In this document: positions 15,359 to 24,681 of the stretch, in pieces
Position numbering within the stretch: the first letter of the stretch is position 1
Layout of the letters: the number at the start of each line of letters is the position of its first letter
From: Maridesulfovibrio salexigens DSM 2638
Lineage (GTDB): Bacteria; Desulfobacterota; Desulfovibrionia; Desulfovibrionales; Desulfovibrionaceae
Direction of reading: 5' to 3'
Length of the DNA: 64,000 nt
Assembly (NCBI RefSeq): GCF_000023445.1
Contig: NC_012881.1
Coordinates: 3,566,001 to 3,630,000 of the forward strand
Notes under the pieces: model-generated
The model's database searches: none
The model's input: the letters and a program-made list of their open reading frames with translations, nothing else
Told to the model about the DNA's origin: nothing
Program-made: the position numbers and the translations under genes

Positions 15359-16921
15359 TTATTTACCCCAGCCGCCGCCTCCGGGAGTTTCCATGCGTAT
15401 GATATCGCCTTTCTTGAGCGGCGAATGAAACTTACCGGGCTTCACAATTTCCTCACCATCACGGATCAGAATATTCTTGCCGGGAGTTCCGGGACTTCCG
15501 CCCTGAAGACCGTAAGGCGCATTTACGCGACGCTCGGAAAGCACGGTGATTTCGCAACTGGAAAGCAACTCAATCTCACGCACCAGACCGTCACCGCCGG
15601 GGATTCTGCCTGCCCCGCCGGTATTCTTGCGGATGCAGTAGGTCTTTACGCGGAACGGATAGCTGTACTCAAGCGCTTCTACCGGAGTGTTCAGGGTGTT
15701 GGTCATGTGGGAATGGGTCGCATGCTCACCGCGACAGGTTGCGGATGCACCCATACCTCCGGCGAGGGTTTCGTAGTAGGCAAAAGGCTTGCCGGTACGC
15801 TCGTCCATCCCGCCGATGGTCATGTTATTCATGGTACCCTGGCTTGCTGCGGGAATGCGCTGCGGAATGGCTTCAGCCAACGCACCGAGAACAACGTCAA
15901 CAACGCGCTGGGAAGTTTCTACGTTACCGCCTGCAACAGCCGCGGGGAAGTTCGCATCGAGAATGGAACCTTTGCGGGTCAATACTTCGATAGGACGCAG
16001 GATACCGGCGTTGGTAGGCACGTCACCTTCAATGAGTGAACGGAACACGTAAAGCACAGCGGAAAGAGTGATGGAACGAACTGCGTTCACACTTCCGGTC
16101 ACCTGATCACCGGAAGCGGTAAAATCGAGCTTTGCACTATCGCCTTTCACTTCCATGGTCACGGAAATGGGTACATTTTCGCAATCCACGCCATCGCCAT
16201 CCATGTAGTCGGTGAACTGGTAGGTACCATCGGGGATGGATTTAATGGTGTTGCGGGTGATGGACTCGGCGTAATCGTTCAGGCTGGCAGCGTAAAAGTC
16301 TACTTTCTGCAAACCATACTTCTCAATAAGTTCCTTGAGTCTGGTAACTCCGGTGATATTAGCCATGATCTGCGCTGCGAAATCGCCTTCACGTTCCACC
16401 GGTGTACGCACATTGTTGAGCAGTAGGGTCATCACACCGGGAACAATCTCGCCGTTTTCCACGATCTTTACCGGGGGAATGATGATCCCTTCCTGATAAA
16501 GGGAAGTAGAAAGCGGCATGGAACCGGAAGCCATACCACCAACATCGGAATGGTGGGCACGGTTAGCTACGTAAAAAGCAGGCTCAGTGGAACCTTCACA
16601 GAAAACCGGAGCCACAAGAGTGATGTCCGGCAGATGAGTTCCGCCCTTGAACGGGTCATTGAGCATGACCATATCGCCGTCTTTAAAATCGCTATTTTCA
16701 ATGGCTGATTTCACAGAAAGCGGCATGGAACCTAGGTGCACCGGAATATGTGCAGCCTGCGCAACCATGTCACCTTTATGATCAAAGACAGCGCAGGAAA
16801 GGTCACGCCTTTCCTTGATGTTAGGGGAGAAAGCGGTACGGGTCAGGGTTACACCCATTTCCTCGGAGATGGCCGCAAACCTGTTCTTGAAAACCTCAAG
16901 GAGGATCGGATTCACATTCAT
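15359..16921 (-). CDS. hyuB: Hydantoinase B/oxoprolinase subunit
   Basis: A 520-residue protein with the HyuB N-terminus (EVFKNRFAAISEEMGVTLTR, SPNIKERRDLSCAVFD) and the motifs HIPVHLGSMP, NDPFKGGTHLPDI and HHSDVGG, ending in a Gly-rich MTNTLNTPVE...TPGGGGWG region. With HyuA it forms an ATP-dependent amidohydrolase that opens hydantoins, N-methylhydantoin or 5-oxoproline in the cytoplasm. Length matches N-methylhydantoinase B/acetophenone-carboxylase-type beta subunits. It lies 18 bp downstream of hyuA in one operon. Confidence 0.92.
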   Translation of the reverse strand: MNVNPILLEVFKNRFAAISEEMGVTLTRTAFSPNIKERRDLSCAVFDHKGDMVAQAAHIPVHLGSMPLSVKSAIENSDFKDGDMVMLNDPFKGGTHLPDITLVAPVFCEGSTEPAFYVANRAHHSDVGGMASGSMPLSTSLYQEGIIIPPVKIVENGEIVPGVMTLLLNNVRTPVEREGDFAAQIMANITGVTRLKELIEKYGLQKVDFYAASLNDYAESITRNTIKSIPDGTYQFTDYMDGDGVDCENVPISVTMEVKGDSAKLDFTASGDQVTGSVNAVRSITLSAVLYVFRSLIEGDVPTNAGILRPIEVLTRKGSILDANFPAAVAGGNVETSQRVVDVVLGALAEAIPQRIPAASQGTMNNMTIGGMDERTGKPFAYYETLAGGMGASATCRGEHATHSHMTNTLNTPVEALEYSYPFRVKTYCIRKNTGGAGRIPGGDGLVREIELLSSCEITVLSERRVNAPYGLQGGSPGTPGKNILIRDGEEIVKPGKFHSPLKKGDIIRMETPGGGGWGK

Positions 16922-16939
16922 TATATATAAACCTCCTGA

Positions 16940-18910
16940 CTACTCGATGTCGAAAATAAGGTTGCCGTAGGGATCGACCTCACCCTTGGCAAAGGGCGGG
17001 ATAACCAGAGTGGAGCTGTATTCGATGATAATTGCCGGACCGTCGACCTTGTTACCGGGCTTAAGCTTTTCACGGTCGAGAATACGTGTTTCCATTTTGG
17101 TGGAATCAAATACGGTCTCGGTGGTTCCGAGCAGTGCTTCGGGGTCCATATCAGACACCAGCGCACCAGCTTCCGGGAACTCCGGCTTGGTGGGCATACC
17201 CTTGGTGCGCAGTCGGATGTTGACGATTTCAACAGTTTTGTCATCGTTGCGGTAGCCGTAGTTCTGCTTATGCAGACGGGAGAATTCCTCAATCCAGTCT
17301 CCGCTGAAAGGCACAATGATCTCAAAGGATTGTCCCTGATAGCGCATATCCAGAAAACGCTCGACAATGATGTCTTCGTCAGAAAATCCCTCTTCTGCCA
17401 GATCAGCACGCCCCTGAGCTTCCAGAGGAGCGAAAAGCTCTTCAAGGTCTACGTCATTGGTATTGTGCTGGTCGCGCATGACGGTCAGGGAGTAGTCCTT
17501 GATAACGTCAGCCATGACCATACCTACAGCAGAAAGAATACCGGGATTGTTAGGAATGAACAGCTTGGGAATTGAGAGCAGCTTGGCAAGGAAAGCACAA
17601 TGCATTCCGCCCGCACCGCCGAAGGAGAACATGGTGAATTCACGGGGATCAAAGCCGCGCTCAACAGAAATCACGCGGATAGCGCGCTCCATGTTGGTGT
17701 TGGCAATATCGAGGATACCTTCGGCCAGTTCTACCGGAGTAAGCCCCGCTTTTTCGGCCATTGATTCCATTGCCTTATTCAGCTTTTCTGTCTCAAGGGA
17801 CATCTCCCCGCCAAGGAAATGCTCGGGAATGAGGCGACCAAGATAGAGGTTGGCATCGGTAACGGTGATTTCAGAACCTTTTCCGTAGCAGATCGGGCCG
17901 GGATCAGCACCGGCACTTTCAGGGCCGACAGTCAGCGAGCCACCAGCATCGAGACGGGCAATGGAACCGCCACCCGCGCCCACAGTGTGGATGTCAATCA
18001 TGGGCACCTTGACCGGATAATCTTCAATAGCGGACTCCAAAGTCAGGGGCAGCTCTTCATTAATTAATGCAACATCAGAAGAAGTTCCGCCCATATCAAA
18101 GGTGATCAGACGGTCATAGCCCGCCATCTGTCCGATGGCATGAGCACCCACAGCACCGCCGGCAGGACCGGAAAGAATGGTCCGCACAGACTCATTCATC
18201 GCAGTCTCAGCGGAAATGGAACCGCCGTTGCTCTGCATGATACGCAGGGGATCATCACCGAGTGTATTCTGCAACTTAGTCAGATACTTGGTCATCTTCG
18301 GCGAAACATACGCGTTGATGACTGTGGTGGAGGTACGCTCAAACTCTCGGAATTCAGCGAGAATTTCATGAGAAACAGAAACAGGAACACCAACTGCGTC
18401 CAAAAGTTCGCGCATTCTGTTCTCATGATCGGGATTTAAATATGAAAAAAGAAGACAAAGTGCGACGGATTCGACACCGGAATCTTTAATTCTTTGCAAA
18501 ATAACTTGCACGTTTTCTTCAGAAAAAGGCTCAATTTCGTTTCCTTCGTGATCGATTCTTCCTGTTATTCCGAAGCGAAGTTCAGAAGGAACGATATGCG
18601 GCTTTTTACAAAAAGATAAATCATAGAGATCGGAACGATTCTGACGGCCGATTTGAATCACGTCTTCAAAACCTTCATTGGTGATCAATGCGGTTTTTAC
18701 ACCTTTTCGCTCAAGAATTGCGTTGGTGGCGACAGTGGAGCCGTGAACGACTTGGACAGCCCGGTCTCCGGCTATATGCTTGATGCCGTTAATTACGGCC
18801 TCGGAAGGATCGTGGGGAGTTGAAAGACGTTTATGTACGCCCCATTTGTCTCCATCCTTATAAATAAAATCGGTAAATGTTCCTCCGGTATCTACTCCAA
18901 TTATCAGCAC
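16940..18910 (-). CDS. hyuA: Hydantoinase A/oxoprolinase subunit
   Basis: A 656-residue ASKHA-fold subunit with phosphate-loop GVDTGGTFTD (5-14), a second ATP motif ITFDMGGTSSDVALI and VGAGGGSIARLD, and a C-terminal KVDGPAIIIEYSSTLVIPP. HyuA binds ATP and, with HyuB, hydrolyses a cyclic amide. The substrate (hydantoin, methylhydantoin or 5-oxoproline) cannot be fixed from sequence. The gene is divergent from a TRAP transporter that may import the substrate. The 333-bp intergenic region holds a clear inverted repeat. Confidence 0.92.
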   Translation of the reverse strand: MLIIGVDTGGTFTDFIYKDGDKWGVHKRLSTPHDPSEAVINGIKHIAGDRAVQVVHGSTVATNAILERKGVKTALITNEGFEDVIQIGRQNRSDLYDLSFCKKPHIVPSELRFGITGRIDHEGNEIEPFSEENVQVILQRIKDSGVESVALCLLFSYLNPDHENRMRELLDAVGVPVSVSHEILAEFREFERTSTTVINAYVSPKMTKYLTKLQNTLGDDPLRIMQSNGGSISAETAMNESVRTILSGPAGGAVGAHAIGQMAGYDRLITFDMGGTSSDVALINEELPLTLESAIEDYPVKVPMIDIHTVGAGGGSIARLDAGGSLTVGPESAGADPGPICYGKGSEITVTDANLYLGRLIPEHFLGGEMSLETEKLNKAMESMAEKAGLTPVELAEGILDIANTNMERAIRVISVERGFDPREFTMFSFGGAGGMHCAFLAKLLSIPKLFIPNNPGILSAVGMVMADVIKDYSLTVMRDQHNTNDVDLEELFAPLEAQGRADLAEEGFSDEDIIVERFLDMRYQGQSFEIIVPFSGDWIEEFSRLHKQNYGYRNDDKTVEIVNIRLRTKGMPTKPEFPEAGALVSDMDPEALLGTTETVFDSTKMETRILDREKLKPGNKVDGPAIIIEYSSTLVIPPFAKGEVDPYGNLIFDIE

Positions 18911-19243
18911 TATATATCCTCCGATAAGTATTTCTAAACCGCCCTAACTAGATCTGCGATTTGTCATTTTCATTAGTGTATATTGTTCGATTCGAGCGAA
19001 CATTACCCAATTTTGTCCACAATTAAAAGATTTTATTTTTGTAAAATTGTGTGTATAAACACTCTTGATTCACTAAATCGTCCCCAAAAACAAATTATCT
19101 ATTTTTAAAATACTCGCAAAAACTGTTTCCATTTTTTCGAGTTTTTTAATTTTTCCGAAACATTAAAACCTAAATAACGGACAACTTTAAGAAAAGTATT
19201 TTTCAAATAACAAAAAAAGCAAAACTCAACACGGAGGTCACTC
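18911..19243. other. Divergent promoter region hyuA / TRAP dctP
   Basis: An AT-rich 333-bp gap with no credible gene. It holds an inverted repeat at 18984-19002 and the CGGAGG ribosome site of dctP at its right end. I could not place -35/-10 boxes with confidence. Confidence 0.6.
18984..19002. promoter_or_regulatory. Candidate operator in the hyuA-dctP divergent region
   Basis: TGTTCG-N7-CGAACA, a 19-bp palindrome nearest to hyuA. It is a plausible site for an unlinked regulator controlling both operons. Confidence 0.4.
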
Positions 19244-20218
19244 ATGTTAAAACGGATCATCACTTCCTTGCTCATGGTTCTGGCATTCGCCATTTCCGCT
19301 CAGGCTGCCGACCTAAAGATGGACTGTAACGCCATCTACGGAGCTACCAACTTCCATTCCCAAGGCGCTAAGCTCTTTGCAGACAAAGTTGCCGAATACA
19401 CCTCCGGTTCAGTACAAATAACCGTCCACCCCGGTGGAAGCCTCGGTTTCAAAGGCCCCGAACTTCTTAAAACAGTAAAAGACGGCACCCTGCCCATGTC
19501 CGACATTCTCATGGGTGTTGTTTCCGGTTCCGATCAGGTTTTCGGCGTAAGCTCCATGCCCCTGCTGGCAAAAGACTATGCTGAAGCAAAAAAACTCTAC
19601 GAAGCAGCCAAACCTTATTATGATAAAGCCTGCCGCCGCTGGAACCAGAAAATGCTCTACGCCGCCCCCTGGCCTCCGAGCGGACTTTTCACCAAAGAGC
19701 CTCTGAACACCGCAGCTGATTTCGAAGGTCTCAAGACCCGTACTTACGATAAAAACGGTGCAGAACTGCTCCGTGCAGCAGGTGCCAGCCCCATGTCCCT
19801 TCCCTGGGGTGAGCTTTACTCCGCACTGCAAACCGGACTGGTTGATTCCGTCCTGACCTCCGCAGTATCCGGTAAAGACGGCAAATTCTGGGAAAACCTC
19901 AAGTATTTCACCAAAATCAACTACGCATTCCCCCTGAATATGATGGTCATCAACCAGGATTACTGGGATGCACTGAATCCCAAACAGCAGGAAGCAGTAC
20001 TCAAAGCTGCTGCTGAAGTTGAAGCTTACCAGTGGGAACAGTCTGCAAAAAGCAACGATGATTCTCTTAAAATCCTTGCTGAAAAGGGCATTGTTATCAC
20101 TGAACCTTCCAAGGAAATCAGCGATATGCTGAACAGAGATGCTAAACTTATGCTCGAAAACACCCTCAAGGGTGCAAAGAAAGGTTTTAAAGCAGCCATC
20201 AAGGCTTACGAAAAGTAG
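19244..20218 (+). CDS. TRAP transporter substrate-binding protein DctP
   Basis: A 324-residue periplasmic protein with signal peptide (cleavage after AISAQA, about residue 21) and the DctP fold. The conserved ligand-binding segment is present as FEGLKTRTYDKNGAELLRAAG (about 163-183), with MSLPWGELYSALQTGLVDSV after it. It captures an organic acid for the DctQM permease. Divergent transcription from hyuAB suggests a hydantoin-derived, carbamoyl or oxoproline-like ligand; this is inference. A strong CGGAGG precedes the ATG. Confidence 0.9.
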   Translation: MLKRIITSLLMVLAFAISAQAADLKMDCNAIYGATNFHSQGAKLFADKVAEYTSGSVQITVHPGGSLGFKGPELLKTVKDGTLPMSDILMGVVSGSDQVFGVSSMPLLAKDYAEAKKLYEAAKPYYDKACRRWNQKMLYAAPWPPSGLFTKEPLNTAADFEGLKTRTYDKNGAELLRAAGASPMSLPWGELYSALQTGLVDSVLTSAVSGKDGKFWENLKYFTKINYAFPLNMMVINQDYWDALNPKQQEAVLKAAAEVEAYQWEQSAKSNDDSLKILAEKGIVITEPSKEISDMLNRDAKLMLENTLKGAKKGFKAAIKAYEK

Positions 20219-20224
20219 AAATCT

Positions 20225-20710
20225 ATGCGTGCAATTATCAGGTTAATCGAAGGCCTCTCCGTTGGAGGGGCCTTTCTTTCAGCTGCCGGAATGATCTTCA
20301 TTGTCTGTCTCGTGGTCATTGAGATTTTTCTGCGCTCCGTGCTGAACACATCCACACTTGTTTCCAGTGAATACGGTGGCTATGCCCTCGTTTATCTGAT
20401 TCTGACCGGCCTTGCCTACACCATGAAAGAGGACGGTCTGATCAGGATCAATTTGCTCACCTCCCATTTTTCCGAAAACGGCAAACGTATTGCCGACATT
20501 ATTTCCGGGATCTTAGGAGCAGCTATCACAGCATTCGCCCTCAATTACACTGTGCAGATGGTCTATGAAACATGGGACCTTGAAATGACTGCGGACACCA
20601 TTGCCGAAACCCCGCTCTGGATTCCGCAACTGGCTATTCCTGTTGGACTGGCCCTGCTTCTGCTCCAGATTATCGCCTTTATTGCCAGGAGAGCCATTAA
20701 TGATAAGTGA
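20225..20710 (+). CDS. TRAP transporter small permease DctQ
   Basis: A 161-residue membrane protein with four hydrophobic segments and the characteristic STLVSSEYGGYALVYLILTGLAYTMKEDGLIRINLL stretch (near 40-76). It bridges the large permease DctM. The start is 6 bp after dctP, and the end overlaps the dctM start by 11 bp. Confidence 0.88.
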   Translation: MRAIIRLIEGLSVGGAFLSAAGMIFIVCLVVIEIFLRSVLNTSTLVSSEYGGYALVYLILTGLAYTMKEDGLIRINLLTSHFSENGKRIADIISGILGAAITAFALNYTVQMVYETWDLEMTADTIAETPLWIPQLAIPVGLALLLLQIIAFIARRAINDK

Positions 20711-22037
20711 TCCCTTGATGCTGGCCGTTGTCCTTGTTGGTGGCATGGTCCTATTTCTGCTTTCCGGCCTCTGGATCGGATTTTCCCTTTATGCGGCAGC
20801 TATCTGCGGCATGCTCTTCTGCAAGATGAACCTGCCGCCGACCATTTCAGTGTGGGATAAAATCGGCGACCTCATGGCGAACTCCCTGTGGAACACCATG
20901 AACTCGTGGCCCCTTTCGGCCCTGCCGCTGTTCATTCTTATGGGCGAGATCCTGTACCGAACATCAATTTCCACCCGGCTGCTCAATGGTCTGGTGCCTT
21001 GGTTATCCAATATTCCGGGCCGTCTTTACCACATTAACGTTGTGGCCTGCTCACTTTTCGCGGCAGTTTCAGGTTCCAGTGCGGCTACTACCGCCACAGT
21101 AGGTAAGATTACTTTCAATGAACTTTCCGAACGCGGTTACCACAAAAGCCTTGCCATCGGTTCTCTCGCCGGTTCAGGAACTCTGGGTTTCCTGATCCCC
21201 CCAAGCCTGATCATGATTATCTACGGCATCCTGTCCGACACATCCATCGGGCAGCTTTTCATTGCCGGGGTTATTCCGGGCCTGACCCTCGCCGGTGTGT
21301 ATTCAGTCTACATCATTATTCGCTGTATGATGGATCCCACACTGGTACCGCAGGAAAAAGAAGAATTCACCACCGCCCAGCGCATTGAGTCATTAAAAGA
21401 CCTTTTCCCGGTTTTCCTGCTCATCACCGTGGTGCTCGGCGGTATCTACGCCGGATTAACCACTCCTACCGAAGCTGCGGTTATCGGCGTTCTCGGTGCC
21501 CTCGGCATTGCCTTCTGGTTTAAGAACCTGACTCTGTCAAACTTCAAAGAAGCCCTGCTCTCCGCGGTAAAAACAAGCGGTATGATCTGCTTCATTATCT
21601 GCGGTGCGGCCTTCCTTTCTCAGGTTGTCGGATTTCTCGGCATTGCAACGGCGATCAGTAAATACATCGCTACCCTGAACCTTTCGCCGTACATGCTCAT
21701 CATCGTACTCGGCATAATGTACGTCATGCTGGGCATGATCCTTGATGGTATATCAATCGTGGTCATGACCCTGCCCATCGTGCTGCCCATCGTAACCGCA
21801 GCAGGTTTCGACCCGCTCTGGTTCGGTATCTTCGTAGTATTCATGGTTGAGCTGTCGCAGGTAACACCGCCGGTTGGATTCTCTATCTTCGTCATCCAAT
21901 ACATTACCGGTGACGATGTTAAAGACATCCTGAAGGCAACCTTCCCGTTCTTTGTAATCATGGTCCTGATGGTAATTCTGGTAACAATATTCCCGGAAAT
22001 CGTATTCTATCTGCCTGAAAAAATGATCGGAACCTAA
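20700..22037 (+). CDS. TRAP transporter large permease DctM
   Basis: A 445-residue polytopic protein of the DctM family (GSSAATTATVGKITFNEL, GTLGFLIPPSLIMIIYGIL, TPTEAAVIGVLGAL, GMILDGISIVVMTLPIVLPI, VELSQVTPPVGFSIFVIQ). It drives Na+-coupled substrate entry. I chose the ATG at 20700, which has AGGAG 8 bases upstream and overlaps the end of dctQ; the open frame extends 33 codons further up but lies inside dctQ. A terminator follows. Confidence 0.9.
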   Translation: MISDPLMLAVVLVGGMVLFLLSGLWIGFSLYAAAICGMLFCKMNLPPTISVWDKIGDLMANSLWNTMNSWPLSALPLFILMGEILYRTSISTRLLNGLVPWLSNIPGRLYHINVVACSLFAAVSGSSAATTATVGKITFNELSERGYHKSLAIGSLAGSGTLGFLIPPSLIMIIYGILSDTSIGQLFIAGVIPGLTLAGVYSVYIIIRCMMDPTLVPQEKEEFTTAQRIESLKDLFPVFLLITVVLGGIYAGLTTPTEAAVIGVLGALGIAFWFKNLTLSNFKEALLSAVKTSGMICFIICGAAFLSQVVGFLGIATAISKYIATLNLSPYMLIIVLGIMYVMLGMILDGISIVVMTLPIVLPIVTAAGFDPLWFGIFVVFMVELSQVTPPVGFSIFVIQYITGDDVKDILKATFPFFVIMVLMVILVTIFPEIVFYLPEKMIGT

Positions 22038-22052
22038 GATAATTAAACAAAA

Positions 22053-22089
22053 AATCCCCGCAAAGTTAAACTTTGCGGGGATTTTTTTT
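22053..22089 (+). terminator. Rho-independent terminator after TRAP dctM
   Basis: A 13-bp stem AATCCCCGCAAAG/complement, 5-base loop and eight T. It ends the TRAP operon before a convergent gene. Confidence 0.92.
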
Positions 22090-22106
22090 GCTTAAAATTC
22101 AGTCTC

Positions 22107-22916
22107 TCAAAACAATTTAACAGCTACATGTTCGCGAAAATAAGAATACGTTACATCAAAATCTTCACGGTTGTGCGGTTCAAGGGTAAAAGTAGGCAGA
22201 GGATCTATTTCGCCTATGCGTGAGATTATGTAATCCCAATTCATGCTTCCCCGCCCGAGGGCAAGGTGCTCATCCTTGCTACCGTGATTGTCATGCAGAT
22301 GTACATGCTTGATGTACGGAGCAAAAGCATTGAACCAGACATCAAAATCGTCATTCTCTGCTCCTTTGGAAAAAGAGAACCAGTGCCCAAGGTCAAAGCA
22401 GATACCTATATTATCTCGATCCAGATCAGTGACCAGTCTGGTAATGGCATCCGGGGTAAACTCATAGGTATTCTCAAGGCAGAGCGGTGGATGGTCCGGC
22501 CATGAATTACTTAAACGACGTATGCCTTCCACACAATTGGTATAGGAACGTTCAAAAAGCGGAGGCTCCAGCCAAGAAGTAAATGAGGGATGTAAAACCA
22601 TCCGCTGAGGTGAGAAAAATTTTGCCAGCTCGAATGCGGTGAGCAAAGTATCGATGGAGGCATTGCGGATGGCAGGGTTCAGGCTGGACGGTTTGAGATC
22701 AAGAAACGGTAAATGTACCGTACATTTCAACTCGGCTTCTTCAAGACGATCCCGTACAGACATAAGCCAATCCATACTCAAACATTCATCACCCAGACAA
22801 TCCAAACCCAGTTCGGGCTGAATTGAGTTTTCAATAAAAAAATCAAGATACTCAGGAGAATTGTAGATATAGCGCAGGGGAAGATTAACGTAGCAGGTCT
22901 CAAATTCTGGCTTCAT
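22107..22916 (-). CDS. TIM-barrel sugar isomerase/AP-endonuclease-2-like protein
   Basis: About 269 residues with the xylose-isomerase-like barrel pattern: VHLPFLDL, RMVLHPS, LCLENT, IGICFDLGHWF, IKHVHLHDNHGSKDEHLALG and FTLEPHN carry the expected metal-binding Glu, His and Asp residues. Members isomerise sugars or act as endonucleases; substrate unknown. The ATG at 22916 has GGAGAAG eight bases upstream; a GTG one codon earlier is also possible. It is the last gene of the envelope operon (28 bp after the M99 gene), which raises a wall-sugar role as a guess. Confidence 0.75.
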   Translation of the reverse strand: MKPEFETCYVNLPLRYIYNSPEYLDFFIENSIQPELGLDCLGDECLSMDWLMSVRDRLEEAELKCTVHLPFLDLKPSSLNPAIRNASIDTLLTAFELAKFFSPQRMVLHPSFTSWLEPPLFERSYTNCVEGIRRLSNSWPDHPPLCLENTYEFTPDAITRLVTDLDRDNIGICFDLGHWFSFSKGAENDDFDVWFNAFAPYIKHVHLHDNHGSKDEHLALGRGSMNWDYIISRIGEIDPLPTFTLEPHNREDFDVTYSYFREHVAVKLF

Positions 22917-22944
22917 CACACTTCTCCATTCCAGCTTATTTCAC

Positions 22945-24681
22945 TTACTGCTCAAGCTCAGTCTGTAGATAGTCCGTTCCCTTGAACACCATCCGCCCAA
23001 CAGGGACAAAAGTTGTAGTATGGCGCATAGTCAAGACCGTTTCCTTTCCGGATCGCACATTAAATGCTTCGCCCCATGAAATTGGGATATTATCCACAAA
23101 AGGCTGAATTTTGCAACGTTCTCCGTTACTCCAAACATCTTTTAAAACATAAGAATCAGGACTGACCTGCCTGATTTCTCCATCTATCCAGTTGATAAAT
23201 TCAGACCTGCCGTCTTCATCCGCCAACTCAAGAGCCTTGATTTCACGAGGGACTATGGAAATATAAAATTCGGTACGCTTTTTACCGGGAGTTTCTCTGA
23301 CAACACGGTAACGAGAAATTCCGTCAGGACCTTTGAGCATATATTTTTCCATGAAATTGGAGGGGTCAGCAATAATCTCATGTCCGACATCCTGCCCGCT
23401 GTTAACCATAACGGAAGCAACAAAGCCTTTAAGGTTCAGCACTTCCTCTTTGCTGCTGCCGAGGATTCCTTCCAGAATAATCTGATCCCCTTCAACTGCC
23501 TGCAAAGTTCCGCCAGCACTGATAAACTGGGGCTGACCATTCAGCCAGCAAAGGAAGACCGGACCGTTCACTTCCGGGAGATCGGGCTTGCTGCCCTTCC
23601 AGCGCACATTAGCAGTGGCCTGTCTGTTTCCGTCAATACGCACCTCAAGAGCCGGGAATTGAGACAGAGCCATACGCGGAGCAGTGAGCAGATTCAGATT
23701 CGGACGATCGCTGGCAAATACAGCCACAGCCGGTTCCAGCCCCGAATCAACAATGGTCTTGCCGGATGTTGAAACAGGTGCACCTCTGACCAGCTCAATG
23801 CTTTTTCCCCGCAAAGGCTTACCGTTGATCAGAACTTCAACACCCTGTCCATTCTGGGCTTTAGGAAAAGAAAAATCAGGAACTTCGAGCTCAAGACCGA
23901 ATTCGTGCAGCAGGTAGACCGTAGCCCGCAACTGCTGGTCAACCTTCCAGCCCAGATCCATAATATCCTTGCTGACTTCAACAGCCATAGCCGGAATGCC
24001 TCGCTCATGCAAAGCATAGCAGGTCAGGGATTTTAACATTTCCGGATACTGGGTGGCCTTAGCGAATGTTTTGGTATTGAAAAGAGTAAACCAATAGGAT
24101 TTATTACCAATTTTACTATTAAGCTTGTTGATAGTGCGCTCGCACATTTCAGCCAGTTGGATGTCCTTGTACACCGCAGCATCAATGATCAATGACTGCC
24201 CATAACGTTTGGGATTGCGCAAACTGTTAACGTACTTGGGATTATAAAATCCACTACCCTCGTGAAGATGAATAAAACCATCAGCTTCACCAATAAGAAA
24301 ACGGATCGCCCGGGCAAGACGATCCTCGTAGAAACTATTGTATTCTTTGTCGAAGCGACGGTTCAGGTCGACGTTAATCTGTCTTGTACGGCGTAAAATG
24401 GAAGGCTCATTAGCACGGGGAACAATGATCAGATTCCCCTTGCGCACTGTGCAGCGGGTCAGCAACTGGGCTGTAAAAAAACCTGAAAGCTCATCACCCT
24501 GAATACCCCCCTGGACCATGATTGTCGGTCCCGGCTCGTTACCGAAAACCCATGTAACCCGAAGCGGATATTGCGTACCTTCAAAAAAGGTATAGTTCCT
24601 TACCTGCTGTGCCGCTGCCGGAAAAGCAAGACACAGTGTAAAAAGACTAATTAAGAACGCGCGACAGAGGATATACTTCAC
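22945..24681 (-). CDS. M99 (Csd4-like) peptidoglycan carboxypeptidase
   Basis: A 578-residue exported protein with signal peptide ending near AFPAAA (24). The catalytic domain has GGIQGDE (58-64), where Gln61 replaces the usual M14 zinc-binding His, then DLNRRFD (105-111) and FIHLHEGSG (137-144), and AMAVEVSKD for the likely catalytic Glu. A Gln-x2-Glu zinc site is the known mark of Helicobacter Csd4, which trims peptidoglycan tripeptides to dipeptides and is needed for helical shape. Beta-rich domains follow, as in Csd4, but the protein is longer. Start is GTG with GGTGAG upstream, overlapping the previous gene by 35 bp. Confidence 0.8.
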   Translation of the reverse strand: MKYILCRAFLISLFTLCLAFPAAAQQVRNYTFFEGTQYPLRVTWVFGNEPGPTIMVQGGIQGDELSGFFTAQLLTRCTVRKGNLIIVPRANEPSILRRTRQINVDLNRRFDKEYNSFYEDRLARAIRFLIGEADGFIHLHEGSGFYNPKYVNSLRNPKRYGQSLIIDAAVYKDIQLAEMCERTINKLNSKIGNKSYWFTLFNTKTFAKATQYPEMLKSLTCYALHERGIPAMAVEVSKDIMDLGWKVDQQLRATVYLLHEFGLELEVPDFSFPKAQNGQGVEVLINGKPLRGKSIELVRGAPVSTSGKTIVDSGLEPAVAVFASDRPNLNLLTAPRMALSQFPALEVRIDGNRQATANVRWKGSKPDLPEVNGPVFLCWLNGQPQFISAGGTLQAVEGDQIILEGILGSSKEEVLNLKGFVASVMVNSGQDVGHEIIADPSNFMEKYMLKGPDGISRYRVVRETPGKKRTEFYISIVPREIKALELADEDGRSEFINWIDGEIRQVSPDSYVLKDVWSNGERCKIQPFVDNIPISWGEAFNVRSGKETVLTMRHTTTFVPVGRMVFKGTDYLQTELEQ

